Assembly: GCF_000003815.2 (NCBI RefSeq)
Contig: NC_049992.1
Span: 18,983,707 to 19,047,706 of the forward strand
From: Branchiostoma floridae
Lineage: Eukaryota; Chordata; Leptocardii; Amphioxiformes; Branchiostomatidae
Direction of reading: 5' to 3'
Length of the DNA: 64,000 bases
Made by a program: the position numbers and the translations under genes. The notes beneath the pieces are model-generated. The model was not told the origin of the DNA. It ran no database searches and saw only the letters and a list, made by a program, of their open reading frames with translations. Position 1 is the stretch's first letter. Each line of letters opens with the position of its first letter. Shown here in pieces: positions 11,748 through 23,990 of this stretch.

Positions 11748-12226
11748 TCAAAACCAACCATCTGAAGTGGCTTGGATTCCGTAGAAGCTTAGCTCAGTGA
11801 GCCTTGGCTTTTGATGCGAGTGAGTCTTTGTGATCAGGAAACGCCAGTACCACGCTGTTGCCTGGAAACCGCCAAACTCCTGGCGATCCTTCGTTCCTGG
11901 CTTCACGTTTGTAACGGTCAAGACGGTCCGTGTAAATATAAGATTAGACAAGATTTGTAACTTGAACGCTGCGATATCATGCCTGGTGTCTCCGTAGTTG
12001 TTGACTGCAACGCGGGTCAGAGTGTGGGGTGCCTTGAGGTTCACGCCTATGTAATAGTACCCCTTCCCTCGAGAAGCACATGGGACCCAGTAGGTTCTAG
12101 GGTCCCCATCAAAGGCGTTTGCGGGATCACACTTGCCAGTGGACGGAATAAGAAATTCGACAGAGACAATCAACTTCCAAGAAGATTTTCGTACCAGCCA
12201 TGTACCGGTGGCGGAGGCCGCAGAAT
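11748..12226 (-). other. F5/8 type C (discoidin-like) exon of gene A
   Basis: The acceptor TTGTTATAG precedes 12226, and the exon opens in phase 1. It encodes TGTWLVRKSSW, then AFDGDPRTYW, IGVNL, VAVNNYGDTRHDIAAFKLQ and WRFLITKT. Its paralogue in gene B shares VNNYGD, HDIAAFKLQ and the RL-EL terminal block. Compared with B, an insertion near the end introduces the stop after DGWF. The F5/8C family usually binds carbohydrate or phospholipid; the ligand here is unknown. Confidence 0.75.
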
Positions 12227-15200
12227 CTATAACAATAACAATAACAAACCTTGTACTGAGTTAGAACTGCGTATCATGATTCTTTTACGTTCAATTTTCG
12301 AATTACAACTAACGTTACAAGGTATGTATGAAGACTGTATATATATATTGTACGCATTTAACTAGGATTGTCTGCAAGGTCTCTTTTTCGTTTGTTTCCT
12401 TTTCACAGACGAGTTGCGAATACATGTTTGTAAACCACACCGCCAGATCTGTAATGTTTCACCAATAAACAACCTGTATCACTTCAATATATTTCAATGA
12501 ATACACTGTAATAGCGCAAATAGATAGTATCAAGAAGGTTATTATGAAATGTACACAAAAACAAACCCTTATGAAAGCAAAATTTCAATATGAAACACCG
12601 TATGAGTGATAAATAGTGAAATATTATCGAAAAAAAAAGAAAGTACACCGACATGGATTCGAACCCGAGACCATAAGTTAAAAAGTCTACGTCACGATAC
12701 ATTTCTATATGTATAGGCGTGCTAATACAACTGAAGTGACGGAGCGCGTGCTAATAATACGAGACAGAAATTGTTTCAGGTCCATCATTTCAAAAATTTG
12801 AAGTCGTAAGATCTCTCTAGTCTCCTCACCGTTTGGTCATCAAGTAAACTTTTTAAACTGTTATAAATAGAACAAGGAGGTTATATAGGATAACTTTAAT
12901 TTTTGCACAACAACTGTACGAGGTACAAAGTATGGCATCTACATATCTACAGTTCTATAGCTTAACTAATACAGGAGTTGTAGTATGGATCAACTGTTTG
13001 TGTGAACTCCCGCACAGTGCCTGCTTGGTGTGTGTTTATGACATCTACATGATAGACAGGGTAAGAATAGCCCGCCACTTGTTCGGGCTATACACACCGT
13101 AGTAATTGTCGTTGACCTGTCCTTGCTAGAAAGTTACTGGGTGTGTTTTAGTGTTCAAGGGGGGGGGGGGGGTGCGATGAATGCCGTAGTACGTTTTAGT
13201 ATGGCCTACTATTGTAAGAGTCCAAACCCCCAAGACAAATGGTATGGCCCAGGTGGGGGTCAGAGTTGACGATATCCGGTTCTAGTTCAGGTCTACACAT
13301 GTTTCCAAGAATACAGTTACACTTCAGAGCAGTCCTTGTCTGAGCCTCCTTTCAAACGAGTATCCTTGGGGTGAGGGACAGGGCGGAACAATCCTACCTT
13401 ACACTATGTTTTCGAATAACATTGTAGACAGACTTATGTCTCCTTGTCAGTTCCTTCCTGTTCACAGACGATTTTGTAAACCACATCGCCTGAATTCTAT
13501 TTTCCAACAAGAGTTCGCAGACCTCATGCCTCCAGAGTGGAAGTAAGGAAGGTCGGTGTTTTGTGTAAAAAAAATTAGTGTTTTGTGTAATAGTGGGGTC
13601 CTGGTGGGAACATGTGTAATAGTCTATGAAAGGAGGAAGAAAGCAATGTTGGTAAGTGTAAGCTTTTAGAATGAAGCAACGCGTTTGCTTGGAGATTGCC
13701 TCCTAACATCTGTTAGGACATTACCTCCTAACATCTGGTTGGAAGTTACATCCTCACATCTGCTAGGAGCTTACCTCCTCACATATTCTTGGAGATTTCC
13801 TCCTCACATCTACTTGTGAATATTACGTCTTCACATCCTTCTGAGCTGACTCTGCCACCCACATAACTGTGAACTGGCACATAGCCGGCGTAAATGAAAC
13901 CACTCTGATGTCTTGTGCACGAGGAGTGTCCATAAAATGTACTGCCTCAGAGGTTGACCTAAGAAATGAATGTCTATTTCAGTCTCGTATCTCGTATCTA
14001 AACTACCTGCATTGCCTAAAATGACAGCAATCTCTCGTTCCTTTCTTCAGTTATCCCCATTGGAATGCATTGACTTTTTTTAGTCATCCTCATTGGAATG
14101 CAGTTCCAAAAACAAATGTTAGGGGCTCAAACTTGGCACACCTTGTCCTGATGTCACAAGATACCTTCCTCCTAAATGTCAAGGCTACATGTCCAGGACA
14201 GAAAATACATGATAACAGCTACTATGATAAGATATTCTAAATAATTAGTCAAATATCCTACTTTGCATAATTCATATATCACTTCGTACATCCTTATCTA
14301 ACCTACCAGCATACCAAACATCATGACAATCCATTATTCCTTTCTTGAGTTCCTCGAACAGTTTTGACAACAATGCCCCTGCAATTCCAAAACAACCAGC
14401 TAAGTGGTCCAAGCTGATGTTAGTTCTTCCAGAGCAAAAGAATTAACACCTCAAAAATCATCGCAATCCATCCAATGGTTGTTCACACAAGTTTACTTAA
14501 AACAAAACAAAAAACAACTTCTGAAATAGCATTGTCAACCACCAGATGGCAAAAAATTGTTTCACGCCCATGAAGAGCACAACACCTAACCACGTTACAA
14601 ATATTATCGCAACCCATCCAAAGGTTCTTACGATGCTCGCCGCACACAAACATCCACAAAGGACATAACATTGCAGGTTCAAAACAAACAGATAGAAGGC
14701 TGAAATTTTCACCAACTAAGCATTCTTTATACACCTACCCACCACATAAAAATCAACACCACAGCAACTATATGTGCAAAGATACATTTAAAAAACGTGC
14801 TGCTGCAAATACAAATAGTAGGCAGCCAAGTGAATGGAGTGATTGTAGGTAGTGTTCATATGTTGGTGACTATGGGTGTAGGTGACATTGACATGTACAC
14901 AGGGGTTACCATGTTTGTGGGTGGTGTCCGTAGCAAGATGACCATTGGAGTAGGGATTGTCCACGGTAGAGTGACCATAGGTGTAGGTAGTGTTCTCAGC
15001 AGGGTGACCAATGGTGTAGGTTGTGTTCTCAGCAGGGTGACCATTGGTGTAGGTAGTGTTCTCAGCAGGGTGACCAATGGTGTAGGTTGTGTTCTCAGCA
15101 GGGTGACCAATGGTGTAGGTAGTGTTCTCAGCAGGGTGACCATTGGTGTAGGACGTCCCCAAAGCAGGCTGTAAATAGGAGAGATTCTCGTTTTTATATT

Positions 15201-17205
15201 ACATACAGTGAACAAAACCTGAGGCGAATATAAATACGGACGTTACTTTCCACTGTTATATGTTATATGATTAAGATTAACGATGCCGTTCTAAAATGAC
15301 ATCAACATGCTTTACATGACACACAGACATACGCATAGACATCTCAAAACGGAATAAAGACCGTTTTCCTACCTTTTGAACTTGCTGAACATTGTTGTTG
15401 AAATAAAGCCAGGTTCCGAAAAAGATCAATGCCACCAACAAGGCCGTTATTATCACGGCAAAGCCAATATTGCCATAAGTGCAATCTGAAAATACATATG
15501 ATGGGAACGTCAAATAAAGTGCCAGTAAAAATGAGGCACGCATTCGGGCATACATACAGGCAATGTCTAGTGCATAGAAAATACATATAATAGCCATCTT
15601 AAATGTAGCAAGGCCCCTGTGTCTATAAATGGTTTTGTGTTATTAAAAGTCATTACAAACAGCCAGCTATTGAAAAGAACTCTAAGTTATATAATGGACT
15701 TCATCGACACTTTAGACACACAGTTAGAACTATTACACTAATTCCAAATGTTTCTTAACATCCCACAAAGAATATATACTATTGAAATAGGTATTCGAAA
15801 AAAAAACTTCATTGTTCAAATATGGAACATCGTTGTCAATTTGATCAGGTACTCAATTGAGCTAAGGTGTCCCAGTCACGCTCGATTATTTGTGTTCAGC
15901 CGCATTTGAACGATGTTCGATGATGTTTTATCACGTAATTCGAATCGAACGCACGCGTTTGAACCTATGGTTATTTGCGACTATTCAATGTAAACACACC
16001 GTAACGAACTTTTTATTCTTGGTGGGTGCTTGTGCTGATCGGGTCATGAAATTTACGGTTATAGCCACAGCTCAAAATAGCAGTATTGATATCTATAGTA
16101 CCCTAGTTTTACTTATTATCTCTTTGGTATCAAAACTGTCCGAGTCCTTTTTTGTTTAATTATTCGTACGTTCCATTATTTTAAAAATATGTGTATGTCG
16201 TTTTGTAAACCAAAAATTACAGAAAAATAGTCGTTTTCGGCCGAAAAAAATGTTATCATAATCTTAGGAAAAATAGCCTCGGACAAATGTGATCTCTAAA
16301 ATATAATGGTGGAACCATTCAATCACAAGATACGGGAATATGTATGGAATACTACTTTCCTTTAAGCTTTGGCCACCTTACCCCAAACGACTATGGATCC
16401 ATCGCCGTAACAATAATTATTGTAATCAGCAACTTATAAAATCTAAACGGTCATAAAATAAATTAAAAATGTTTGTTTTTATGAGACTACAGGAAGCTAT
16501 ATCTGAACCAAAAAAAATTAACTTACGGCAACGTGCTTGTTGTGGTACAGGTGGGACGAACATCGGATTCTCGTTCAGGGCGTCTCGTATTTTCGGATCT
16601 GTACTCGGGATATGTCTGTTTTTGTGTATGTCCTTGTCATCATTTCCAGGAACTACGTTGTCAACATTATGTTTAGTTGAGTTGCCTTTGTTATCGTTTT
16701 CAGGAACCACGTTGTCAGCATCATGTTCATTTGAGTTGCATTCTGACATGTACACTGGGTTGGGGGATTCATATGCGACACCATAAGCCATAGAGGGGTC
16801 CAAATTGGTATTATCGTCTATGATATAGACGTGTTCAGGAATCTCAGCCTCGGAGTCGCTTTTTGGGATTGTGTTTTTGCCATAATTATCTTTGTTCGTT
16901 GTTTTAGTTGCAATTCTTGTTGCGTATTTTGGGTTGGTGCAAGAATTAGAACTACTTAATATGTTTGTTGTGTATCCTGAATTTTGCTTAGGGATACGAT
17001 TTATGTTTGATTTCGAAGACACAATTTCATTTTTGTTTTTATTTGTATTTGGATTAACATCGACATCAGCTGAGGCATTTTGGATTGCCTGTCCCGTATC
17101 AACTGCAGATTCAGTAGTATCAAGCATATGGTTTCCATCATCTTTACGTATATGCGTCAAACTCAGTTTCGAGGCTTCGTTTTCGGTGATGATGTCTTCA
17201 GCCAT
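11748..17205 (-). CDS. Gene A: type II membrane protein with F5/8 type C ectodomain
   Basis: The proposed spliced CDS joins 17205-16527, 15485-15373, 15168-14910 and 12226-11748 on the minus strand, giving 509 residues. All junctions have GT-AG sites and matching phases (1, 0, 1). Residues 1-226 form an acidic tail with NPKY (91-94), NPVY (149-152) and NPMF (213-216). A membrane helix lies at about 233-255. The stalk (265-350) has 11-residue repeats with NTT glycosylation sequons. The F5/8C-like domain (351-509) shows AFDGDPRTYW, VAVNNYGD and PRLTELSFYGI. No signal peptide is seen, so type II topology is inferred. The start is chosen because MAEDII is shared by the paralogues and follows a TTTTTTTCTACAG acceptor at 17220. 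A minus-strand AATAAA lies at 11728-11723. The function (endocytic or signalling recognition receptor) is inferred. Confidence 0.75.
12645..12730 (-). repeat. tRNA-derived Pol III repeat (Lys-like), degenerate
   Basis: The minus strand has a good B box (GGTTCGAATCC), preceded by an anticodon-like GACTTTTTAAC (UUU). A weak A box (TAGCACGCC) is spaced too far upstream, and a T-run follows at about 12630-12640. The acceptor stem does not pair. It is a SINE head or tRNA pseudogene rather than a working tRNA. Confidence 0.35.
12740..14780. other. Intron of gene A: repeats, no exon recognised
   Basis: This lies between the stalk and F5/8C exons of gene A. It contains an 8-bp-stem hairpin (TAGCCCG near 13070-13090), G-runs near 13159, the tandem repeat at 13688-13825, and copies of an interspersed repeat (CATACCAAACATCATGACAA near 14310) also seen at 40.7-41.3 kb. 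Minus-strand frames at 14483-14734 show hydrophobic stretches but no family motif. Confidence 0.4.
13688..13825. repeat. Diverged 25-27 bp tandem repeat
   Basis: Five to six units of the form GGAGMTTRCCTCCTMACATCT follow one another with small length changes. No reading frame is maintained. Confidence 0.6.
14910..15168 (-). repeat. Stalk exon of gene A: 33-bp coding repeats
   Basis: A near-perfect 33-bp unit encodes GHPAENTTYTN/I and is repeated five times, followed by diverged units (HSTVDNPYS, HLATDTTHK). Each full unit has an NTT N-glycosylation sequon, so the array should form an extended glycosylated stalk. The exon starts in phase 0 after CCTATTTACAG and can leave in phase 1 at G|GTAACC (14910/14909), the position also used by genes B and C. 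Confidence 0.8.
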
Positions 17206-17688
17206 CTTTATCCCTCGAACTGTAGAAAAAAAAACTAGATATTGGTAACCTCACACATGAATAAAGTGAATTTTATGCAAATGACCAACAAATTTAAATA
17301 ACTTATGTGATGCTCACACTTAACTAACTTTTCAATTTAGAAGTATAAAGTTCCCACCATACGTCAATAAAGGTTAGACTTGCATTCAATGAAACAAGCT
17401 AAATAGTAACTACTTAAGCAACTGGATATGATTTTGAATACGGTCAGACGGTTCACGTAGAATCCTATACACTTCGTCAGTGACATGGAGGAAAATTTTT
17501 GGCGAGCAGGTTTTATACCTTAGCTATAAATTGATATGTTAAACATTTTAGATAGTTCCTGTCCCAAAACACTGCCTCCATTTTTCATGGAGCTAAAAGA
17601 AGAAGTCAAACCCAACATTCCATACCAAAAGAGTCACTTGTTCCCTCTTGGAGGAGTATGCTCTGGAGAGACCTTGGTCAATTAGGGA

Positions 17689-19280
17689 TTAACATGAAGG
17701 AAGCCCGGCATGGTACTCTAGCCCCCCCCCCCCCCGTAACTTTTAAACGACTTGGTCTAATATCAGTAGATTTGCATGGAATTATGTATTATTTTCCTTT
17801 TATGTAATTTTGATATCCTTATGACGGGATTAAGACGTCAAAATGCAATTAGTCGTAAAAAAACGTACATAGGGAATTACATTTGTATTTAACCCTATCT
17901 ACACCGGGCTTTTTTGGGATACCTGGGACGGGGGGGGGGTCTTTTGCCCCCCTTCGTAATTCCCTAACCGCTTGGGATACGATCACCAAATTTAGAGGGG
18001 ATGATGTACTAGTAAAGTTTGATATGTTCTGTAAGTTTGGTATGGTTATGACGTAATATGACGTAATTATGACGTCATAATGTCATATTTTAGGCTAAAA
18101 TCGTCTAAATATGAAATTTCCCCTATTCTTAAAGTTATTAAAGAAAACGATGACTATAAAGGTTATCTTATTGGTGTCTCAGTCTGCCAAGTCATTGACG
18201 TCATTTGTCCGCCATCTAAGATCGACAAGCTTGAATTTTCTAAAATACGTTTTTTTCCACCAATAACCCCAAAACCCAATGGAAGTGGACTCAAAAGGTT
18301 CAAATGATTGTGTTTTGCAAGAAAATAAAAAGATTTGACGGAATTTGAGTAAAAATAACATGTATTTATCGTTGAAAATGGCATTGTCCACCATCTTGGA
18401 TTTTGACCCATGACGTCATCAAATTGGCATAAATTATGAACAACTAATTAGAAATGTAACTTAAAATTACACAGGATCTTAATGATATAGATAAACAAGT
18501 TTGGTCTCGCAATAAAACTATGAAATCCCATAATTCAAACTGAAATTAGTAAATTTGGTAAAATATGCCTGTCAGAAACCCGTTGACATGGCAACAAGAA
18601 AAATCGCAGAATTGTTGCTAACAATATTTTAGGAAAAGTCACCAAGTTTCGTAGTCCTAGCACACGTCGTTCGGCAGTTATATGACGTCAAAGTTGGCGC
18701 AGGCACTTTTAGCACCCCCCCGCGGTCTAGATAGGGTTAATTACCAGAAAACGTTGAATAATAAGGCTGTGCCATTCATATTAAACTATGCCAAGACTGC
18801 CGTAGCCATTGGCAACCGCCCTGACATCAAAATGACGTCAGAAAAGGACGTCTACCATCTTTGGATCTGCAAACTTAATGATACTTAACCGATATTTAAA
18901 CTTAACCGATATTTTAGGATAACAGGCTTAGACACCTTAGACTGATAAATTTAATGGATTTAAAGAGATTGTTGCAGAAGTTTATCTCTTGTCCTTTCTA
19001 CATTCATATAATTATGGTTGTGAGTTTGGAATTCAGACAAAGATTTAGTATATCTTTTTTTCAATTTACTACATCTTTAGTATATATTTCATCATATTAC
19101 GAAATATTATTATGAAGCCAAATTTTTACAACTCTCATGTTTTCCTTTTTACATCATTCTCTATACTAAGCTAATGAACATAGAATAAGCCGTTTGAATA
19201 AGTTTCAAACGCGGGCTTTAAAAGCCCCTCCTCCATCGGTCGTAGATTGACTAAAAAAAGCCTGATCTGAATAGGGTTAA
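17689..19280. mobile_element. TTAA-type element in gene A intron 1 (outer)
   Basis: The right end is TCTGAATAGGGTTAA (TTAA 19277-19280). The left end is eroded near the TTAA at 17689. Its interior is split by a second element of the same family at 17889-18740. The same insertion site in gene B keeps a 92-bp relic at 38754-38845, so this insertion predates the A/B duplication. Confidence 0.6.
17889..18740. mobile_element. TTAA-type element nested inside another copy
   Basis: It begins TTAACCCTATCTACACCGGG (17889) and ends GGTCTAGATAGGGTTAA (18740), an 852-bp element with inverted ends and TTAA on both sides. The interior has several GACGTCA motifs, GTTGACATGGCAAC, and a GACGTC-flanked CCGCCATCT stretch. 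No transposase is present. Its closest relative is 36308-37235 in inverted orientation. Confidence 0.8.
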
Positions 19281-19631
19281 CAACATAACGATGGAGATAA
19301 TTGCAGCATTACACCCCTGCACCTACCAAAATTTCATAATGACGGTTCAGTCACTTTGGAACTCACAAGATGAAGATCTCACTTTAGAAGTCCCAAAGTT
19401 ATGCGTGTTTTAGAAATTTGTTAGAACGTTGCTTCTTTATAAAGGTCTCGTATTATCCGGTATAACCTTAGGAGTCGAATTTATTTTGAGACTATCATAA
19501 GATGCAACATATTTTGCTTGAAAACAGCTGCATATTAATTGTAACATGGCCATTATTACGATAGTACATAGTTTCAATTGGTTTCTGTCATGCGAACTCA
19601 ATTATTAAAAGGTCTGACATTTTGTACTCAC

Positions 19632-20040
19632 CAGCGGACTTCTATGTGGTAGTGCCTCACAGTCTTCGATCTATCAGGACTCAAGTCTCAGCGACACGAC
19701 TGCGATATTTGGTTCTCAGTAGACAGAGTTCCTTTAAGTGTCGGTTGACTGAAATAAATTATTCAAAACACGGAACGAACTATTTCGCAAGTGCCTAACA
19801 TCGAATGTGGATGCGAAGATGTGTCATAGCCTGTTGATATGTTGAAAGTATAGTGAACGAAGTGCTTGTCTGAAATAATATGTGCTTCAATATGGCACAT
19901 TTTAAATTGTTTTACAATAAGAAGTGCATATGTGCTGTATGCATTTCTTTTGTCATAAAAGAAACATGAACTTGCCCGAGCACGTCTGTCAAAAACATCA
20001 GACAATTGAAACGTCAGGTTCCTGAATAGACATCATTACA
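19632..20040 (-). promoter_or_regulatory. Gene A non-coding first exon and promoter block (type 1)
   Basis: On the minus strand the exon ends at 19632 with CCGCTG|GTGAGTAC, a strong donor that can join the acceptor at 17220 upstream of ATG. The upstream block is conserved at 23565-23990, 41622-42040 and 59593-60000. Its best-kept cores are GGCACTTGCGAAAT and AGGAACCTGACGTTTCAA (minus-strand sense). TTGCGAAAT resembles a C/EBP site. The transcription start is not determined. Confidence 0.55.
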
Positions 20041-20788
20041 CCAACGCGTCACGTAAAGTTTCTTTGCCGCAATTGGGGTTTTAAAATATTGGCTCAAATA
20101 TCATGGTTCATTTTTCTTAGTTGTCTCATCATGGTTTTCTTCGTATATTTATATATATTTACCTCCCAAGACGAGGTGTTTATTTTTTTCCTTGCACAAT
20201 ATAGAATGTTTTAAATTGATGGTGCCTGCCTGCCTGCAAATGATGTGATGCAAACTTAAAAACACATGCAGCACATTATTAATGAGGAACTGCAAGAAAA
20301 AGATGTTGTCAGAATCAACACCTACTTTACCAGTGATTACAAGTGCACAGGTTGCTCAGTGACAGCGTCTTTTTAGCAATGACTGCACATGCATAGTCTG
20401 ACATGTTCTAACACAATGACACTATAGTAAAGTGTGGCAACAAAATTAAGATTTTACTGCTGGGTGCTGATGGGTCTTTGTGGTATGACATTGATCCGTG
20501 ACATCAAACTACGCTTTGTAAGCTTGCCAGCCCACTTATTTAGTAAGAAAATGTTATCAAAATAATAGAAAATAATTGTAGTACGCTGTTTTCATTATTA
20601 AGAAACCATTACAAGTATTCTTCTCCACATCAAAGTTTTTCAAAACCAGGGAAAGGTGTTTATAGTTCAGATAGCGTCCAAAATATTTCTTTTATATCTC
20701 GTCTAAAATGAGAGCATGTAAATTAATTCCAAAACATTTGCTAAAACAGCCTCGCGGGAATGTGCCTGGGGGAAATACGGGAGTTTAT

Positions 20789-22408
20789 AGAACAGCAGAT
20801 AATATCTTTATATTGAAAACCCTAATCTCCAAGTACACACAGTCCGGAAAACGCCTCTTCGCTTGTTTTATTGATCTTTCGAAGGCTTTCGATTCAGTTT
20901 GGCACCAGGGTCTTCTATTCAAACTTCTATCCAATGACATCTCGGGGAAATTCTTTCATATCATCAAAAGTTTATATAGTAACTCAGAAGCATGTGTAAA
21001 AACTAGTATAGGTCTGAGTGAAAATTTCCCTGTAGAGATTGGCGTGAGACAGGGATGTGTTCTAAGCCCCTCGCTATTTAATCTGTACGTTAGTGAATTA
21101 GTTAACGATCTCAATACAGGAGACCTAGATACCCCTCTACTTCATTCATCCAAAGTATCAAGTTTATTTTATGCCGATGACGTTGTCATGTTGTCAACAA
21201 GTCAACGTGGCCTATAGAACGCAATCAATGTTCTCGGCCTTTACTGCAATAAATGGAAACTAACAGTAAACTTAAAGAAAACGAAAATCATTGTTTTCAA
21301 TCGTAAGGGACGATTGTTATCAAACTATAAATTTTGCTTATTCGACAAAGACATAGAAGTGGTATCCTCGTACTGGTATTTAGGCGTAGTATTTACAGCG
21401 GGGTGTAAATTTAACGCAGCAATGAAAACACTCCAAAAGAAGGCACTAAGGGCGCTATTTAGCATAAGAACAAGTCCTGGAGGAAACAATGCTTCAGTAC
21501 CACTGCAATGTAAGTTATTTGACGCTTGTATTGTGCCAATATTATTGTATGGTGCAGAAGTGTGGAGCAATGCTAGTTTAAACGACAATTCTCCATTAGA
21601 GCAAGCGCATCTAAAGTTCTGTAAAGTTGCCTTAGGTGTAAGAAGAAATGCCAGTAATCTCGCTACTAGAGCGGAGCTAGGAAGATTCCCTCTATGGATC
21701 GAGGCTTTCAGTAGACTATTTTCTTATTATTGTAGATTAACTAGAGAAATACCGACAAATAGCATACAATATGATGCATTTCTTGTACAACAAGACCTAC
21801 ACAGACGCAATATACCATGCTGGCTATCTAATGTAAGTAAGATTTTGGAGGAGTCGGGTTATGCATACCTATTGTTAAACAACGGTCGAGATATACCATC
21901 AATTCAGTCGGAGGTGAAGCAAAGACTGAAGGACATTTACCTTCAAACCTTTTACTCAGGGCTGAACTCCAGTGGTAGGACCGGAAACCAAGGAAACAAA
22001 CTAAGAACATATAGAAAAATCAAACATACCTACGAAAGAGAACAGTACCTTAATATTCAGAATTTCAACCATCGCCGAGCCATGGCTAGATTAAGAATCA
22101 GTGACAATCCCCTACAAATTGAAGTGAGAAGATACAACCAGACTCCTCCGAATAATAGACTCTGTACACTTTGTAACTCCAACCGTATAGAGAATGAAGT
22201 CCATTTTATATTAGAGTGTCCTTCATACAATGACATGCGCAACTATTTTATCAGTGCTCTGAATGTAGTAGATACACGATGTAAAGAGTTAACCAACGAC
22301 AACCTGTTTGTACATATAATGACAACCACAGACAACTTTGTACAACACAAACTCTGTGAGTTCGTATACACATGTTTTAAGAAAAGGGAAGAGTCATGTA
22401 AACGTTAG
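20789..22408 (+). pseudogene. LINE reverse transcriptase ORF with one nonsense codon
   Basis: The frame is open from the element start to 22408 except for TAG at 21215-21217, where related proteins would have GLQ (CAG to TAG). RT blocks are clear: TADNIFILKTLISKY, CFIDLSKAFDSVWH, GVRQGCVLSPSLFNLY, LFYADDVVML with the YADD active site, and WKLTVNLKKTKIIVF. The C-terminus has LCTLCNSNRIENEVHFILEC, a CCHC-type motif. The endonuclease is missing through 5' truncation. One stop implies a fairly recent death. The clade is not assigned. Confidence 0.85.
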
Positions 22409-22554
22409 ATATAGTGATAGCTTAGTTGCAGATGTATTGTTTATTCAATTGTAATACTACATGTTATAGTACTTAGTCTTTATAATTAGTATCCCATCAT
22501 GGGATTTGCTGCATTTAGCCCACATGGGCAGGAACATGCAAATAAAGATCATTC
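20789..22554 (+). mobile_element. 5'-truncated LINE insertion
   Basis: This 1766-bp segment is missing from the duplicated copy, where GAGTTTAT runs directly into ATTATTCTAAA at 25847/25848. It starts within the reverse transcriptase and ends with AATAAAGATCATTC, a short AT-rich 3' end. No long target duplication is visible. The simplest reading is insertion after the duplication; precise loss from copy 2 is the alternative. Confidence 0.8.
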
Positions 22555-22722
22555 ATTATTCTAAAACTGGCCAATCGTAATAAGTAGCTTTATATATTTA
22601 GCTTTGAAAAATAGCTGCCTATGTAATGGTCAGTATTCTAATCTTTAAAGTACCTGTTTTAGCACAGTGATAGTTTCAGTAAGACGCACGTAATAAATGA
22701 ATAATCCTACAATTGTACTCAC

Positions 22723-23110
22723 CAGATGGCTTCCTCTCATTTCGTCGGGACACAAAACACAACGACACAATAGAGATTTTCGGTTCCTGGGTAGACAGAT
22801 CTTGGTGTCAGTGAAATAATTTACTAGTAATCAATACTTAGACCAAACCATTTCGCAGGTGCCCAAGACCGAATGCAAGACTTTCTGATCGTTTTTTTTA
22901 TACTGGAAAAAGATTAAGGAACGCGCTTGTCTGAAAAAAGGGTGTTTTATCCATACACAACTTTGATTGTTTACAATAAAACGTGTATGTATGTTATATA
23001 CACTCTCTTTTGTTCAAAAACAAAAACGTTTCGATGAACCTACCCGAGCACTTTTTTTCATCAATATTAGACAAGTGAAACGTCAGATTTCTGAATAGTT
23101 AGCAGACCAA
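22723..23110 (-). promoter_or_regulatory. Alternative first exon and promoter block (type 2)
   Basis: The minus strand shows CATCTG|GTGAGTAC with the exon ending at 22723. The upstream block is a diverged relative of type 1, with GGCACCTGCGAAATGG and a GAAACGTCAG-type motif near 23078. It probably gives gene A a second start. A near-identical copy lies at 25985-26380. Confidence 0.45.
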
Positions 23111-23564
23111 CATCGTACGCAAGGTAAAGATTCTCTGTATATATTTAATCATAGTCGTTTTCTCCTTAATGTACGTAAGTGTAGTAATCAGTATTGGAAC
23201 TTGATGATTGGCAATAGTTAAGTACTTATTTGTCCGATATCTCTGTACCTAATTTTGTCAGAATCTAATTTGCAGCTGCTCGTAAAAAACATGATTGTAA
23301 GACGTTGTTGACCTTTAACAACGAAGGAACAAAGTTCATCTTACCTTACACTCATCACAAGATTGCTTCTCATATTCACATCATTGTCTATCAAAATAAG
23401 CTTGGTGGGGCTTTTCTTCTAAATAAAAAAAAATGGTTTTAACCCTATTCAGAAAACAGCTGCATATTAATTGTAACATGGCCATTATTACGATAGTGCA
23501 TAGTTTCAATTGGTTTCTGTCATGCGAACTCAATTATTAAAAAGGTCTGACATTTTGTACTCAC

Positions 23565-23990
23565 CAGCGGACTTCTATATGGTAGTGCCTCACAGTCTTC
23601 GATCTATCAGGACTGAAGTCTCAGCGACACGACTGCGATATTTGGTTCTCAGTAGACAGAGTTAGTTTAAGTGTCGGTTGACTGAAATAAATTATTCAAA
23701 ACACGGGACGAACTATTTCGCAAGTGCCTAACATCGAATGTGGATGCGAAGATGTGTCATAGCCTGTTGATATGTTGAAAGTATAGTGAACGAAGTGCTT
23801 GTCTGAAATAATATGTGCTTCAATATGGCACATTTTGAATTGTTTTACAGTAAGAAGGGCATATGTGCTGTATGCATTTCTTTTTTTCATAAAAGAAACA
23901 TGAACTTTCCCGAGCACGTTTGTCAACAACATCAGACAATTGAAACGTCAGGTTCCTGAATAGACATCAGTACACCAACGCGTCACGTAA
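23565..23990 (-). promoter_or_regulatory. Duplicated type 1 first exon and promoter block
   Basis: It is almost identical to 19632-20040, including the GTGAGTAC donor and the conserved cores. It arose by the 19.5-26.7 kb tandem duplication. Whether it is used is unknown. Confidence 0.5.

Noticed and set aside
12484-12702. 72-codon hydrophobic minus-strand ORF
   Set aside because: It is AT-rich and overlaps the tRNA-like repeat. There is no family motif and no splice context.
13690-13840. Possible CRISPR-like array
   Set aside because: The repeats are diverged, contiguous and without regular spacers in a eukaryotic context. It is a plain tandem repeat.
14797-15174. Plus-strand ORF with GVGSVLSRVTN-like repeats (also at 34864-35142 and 51553-51861)
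   Set aside because: It is antisense to the receptor stalk exons. The minus-strand frame agrees with splice phases and NTT sequons.
16469-17248. Plus-strand ORFs with hydrophobic stretches, and equivalents at 37709-38425 and 53403-53654
   Set aside because: They are antisense to the MAEDII tail exons, and no independent signals were found.
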